A stretch of 64,000 nt of DNA from an uncultured Streptomyces sp. (GTDB taxonomy: Bacteria > Actinomycetota > Actinomycetes > Streptomycetales > Streptomycetaceae): contig NZ_CANLBS010000003.1 of assembly GCF_947488945.1 (NCBI RefSeq), positions 372,001-436,000 of the forward strand, read 5' to 3'. Of the stretch, positions 63,423 through 64,000 are shown one piece after another. A model generated the notes under the pieces. That model was not told the DNA's origin, ran no database searches, and saw only the letters and a program-made list of their open reading frames with translations. The position numbers and the translations under genes are program-made. The number at the start of each line of letters is the position of its first letter. Positions within the stretch are counted from its first letter, which is position 1.

Positions 63423-64000
63423 CCGCACGCCGCCCCTCGCTCGCGGTCGTCGGTGCGACCGGAGCGATCGGCGGCGTCATGCTCCAGATCCTCTCGCAGC
63501 ACGCGGACGTCTGGGGCGAAGTCGGACTCGTCGCCTCGCCGCGCTCGGCCGGCCGCAAACTGACCGTGCGCGGCGAGGAGATCGAGGTACTCGCCCTCAC
63601 CGAGGACGTGTTCGACGGCGTGGACGTCGCCGTCTTCCTCGTGCCGGACGAGATCTCCGCGAGATGGGCGCCGGTCGCCGCCTCGAAGGGCGCTGTCGTC
63701 GTGGACGACTCGGCCGTCTTCCGGATGGCCGACGACGTGCCCCTCGTCGTGCCCGAGATCAATTCCCGTGCCGCGCGTATCCGTCCGCGCGGCATCGTCG
63801 CGTCCCCGAGTTGCACCACGCTCTCTTTGATCGTGGCGGTCGGCGCGCTGCACGCCGAATTCGGGCTCCGCGAACTCACCGTCTCCTCCTACCAGGCCGT
63901 CAGCGGCGAGGGCCGCGGAGGCGTCGCCGCCCTTCGCGAGGAAATGGCCCAGGTCGCCGGCACCGAACTCGGCACCCACCCCGGTGACGTACGCCGCGCT
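63419..64000 (+). CDS. asd: Aspartate-semialdehyde dehydrogenase (partial, cut by window end)
   Basis: NADPH-dependent reduction of aspartyl phosphate, the step after aspartokinase. The first 194 residues are visible: the cofactor loop [16 protein letters not shown], the [13 protein letters not shown] region, and the active-site loop [10 protein letters not shown] with catalytic Cys132 (family consensus PNCxT; here PSCTT). [11 protein letters not shown] follows. The ATG overlaps the ask stop by four bases, so the two are co-translated. The C-terminal part lies beyond base 64000. Confidence 0.95.
   Translation, partial: MTARRPSLAVVGATGAIGGVMLQILSQHADVWGEVGLVASPRSAGRKLTVRGEEIEVLALTEDVFDGVDVAVFLVPDEISARWAPVAASKGAVVVDDSAVFRMADDVPLVVPEINSRAARIRPRGIVASPSCTTLSLIVAVGALHAEFGLRELTVSSYQAVSGEGRGGVAALREEMAQVAGTELGTHPGDVRRA

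Overview
The window is a chromosomal segment from a high-GC actinobacterium, almost certainly a Streptomyces. The support is very high third-position GC, frequent GTG and TTG starts, a dnaK-grpE-dnaJ-hspR operon with HspR (HAIR) operators, DmdR-type and DasR-type boxes, a parS site, and a single rare TTA codon. From memory, the order (dnaK operon, clpB, aminotransferase, spermidine-synthase-like gene, pyrE, fba, tryptophan catabolism, purA, ybaB, recR, ask-asd) follows the conserved Streptomyces core arm not far from oriC. I could not run any search, so family names rest on motifs I can read in the translations.

Layout. 1-4.4 kb holds the HspR-controlled chaperone operon. 4.4-6.3 kb is a small divergent accessory locus: a LuxR-type regulator facing a secreted protein with seven GDITWD motifs and a ligand-less Rieske-like protein. 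6.4-13.1 kb holds an F420/FMN split-barrel protein, clpB with its own HAIR operator, a YbjN protein, a PLP aminotransferase, a Cys/Gly-tailed membrane peptide and a DUF2617 protein. 13.4-22.5 kb holds a membrane spermidine-synthase-like protein with the only TTA codon, an SRPBCC/CoxG protein, an epimerase, pyrE, a parS site, fba, a MalY-like lyase, an MFS exporter and a DUF3151 protein. 22.8-26.4 kb encodes tryptophan 2,3-dioxygenase, kynureninase and a probable kynurenine formamidase, which together take Trp to anthranilate. 26.8-32.5 kb has a two-component system, a CYP107-like P450 and an NmrA reductase/TetR pair.

33-37 kb is an iron-siderophore ABC operon behind an iron box. 37-45 kb holds a lipid-kinase-like gene, purA, a membrane-tethered PstS-like protein, a GH19 chitinase behind tandem DasR-type boxes and a PucR-type regulator with two HTH copies. 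44.5-46.2 kb is a WhiJ-like DUF397/XRE cassette. 46-56 kb mixes regulators, membrane proteins, an MFS transporter, a sortase-anchored ALF-repeat protein and a class III aminotransferase/GntR pair. 56-64 kb has a SLATT-like protein, ybaB, recR, a DUF5063 protein, an SDR/TetR pair and the ask-asd operon, which runs off the window end.

Regulatory logic visible in the DNA: HspR joins dnaK and clpB; iron controls the ABC operon; DasR-type boxes sit at the chitinase promoter; several genes appear leaderless, with a TANNNT -10 box 6-7 nt before the start codon. The most novel-looking locus is the GDITWD-repeat protein with its regulator and its degenerate Rieske partner.
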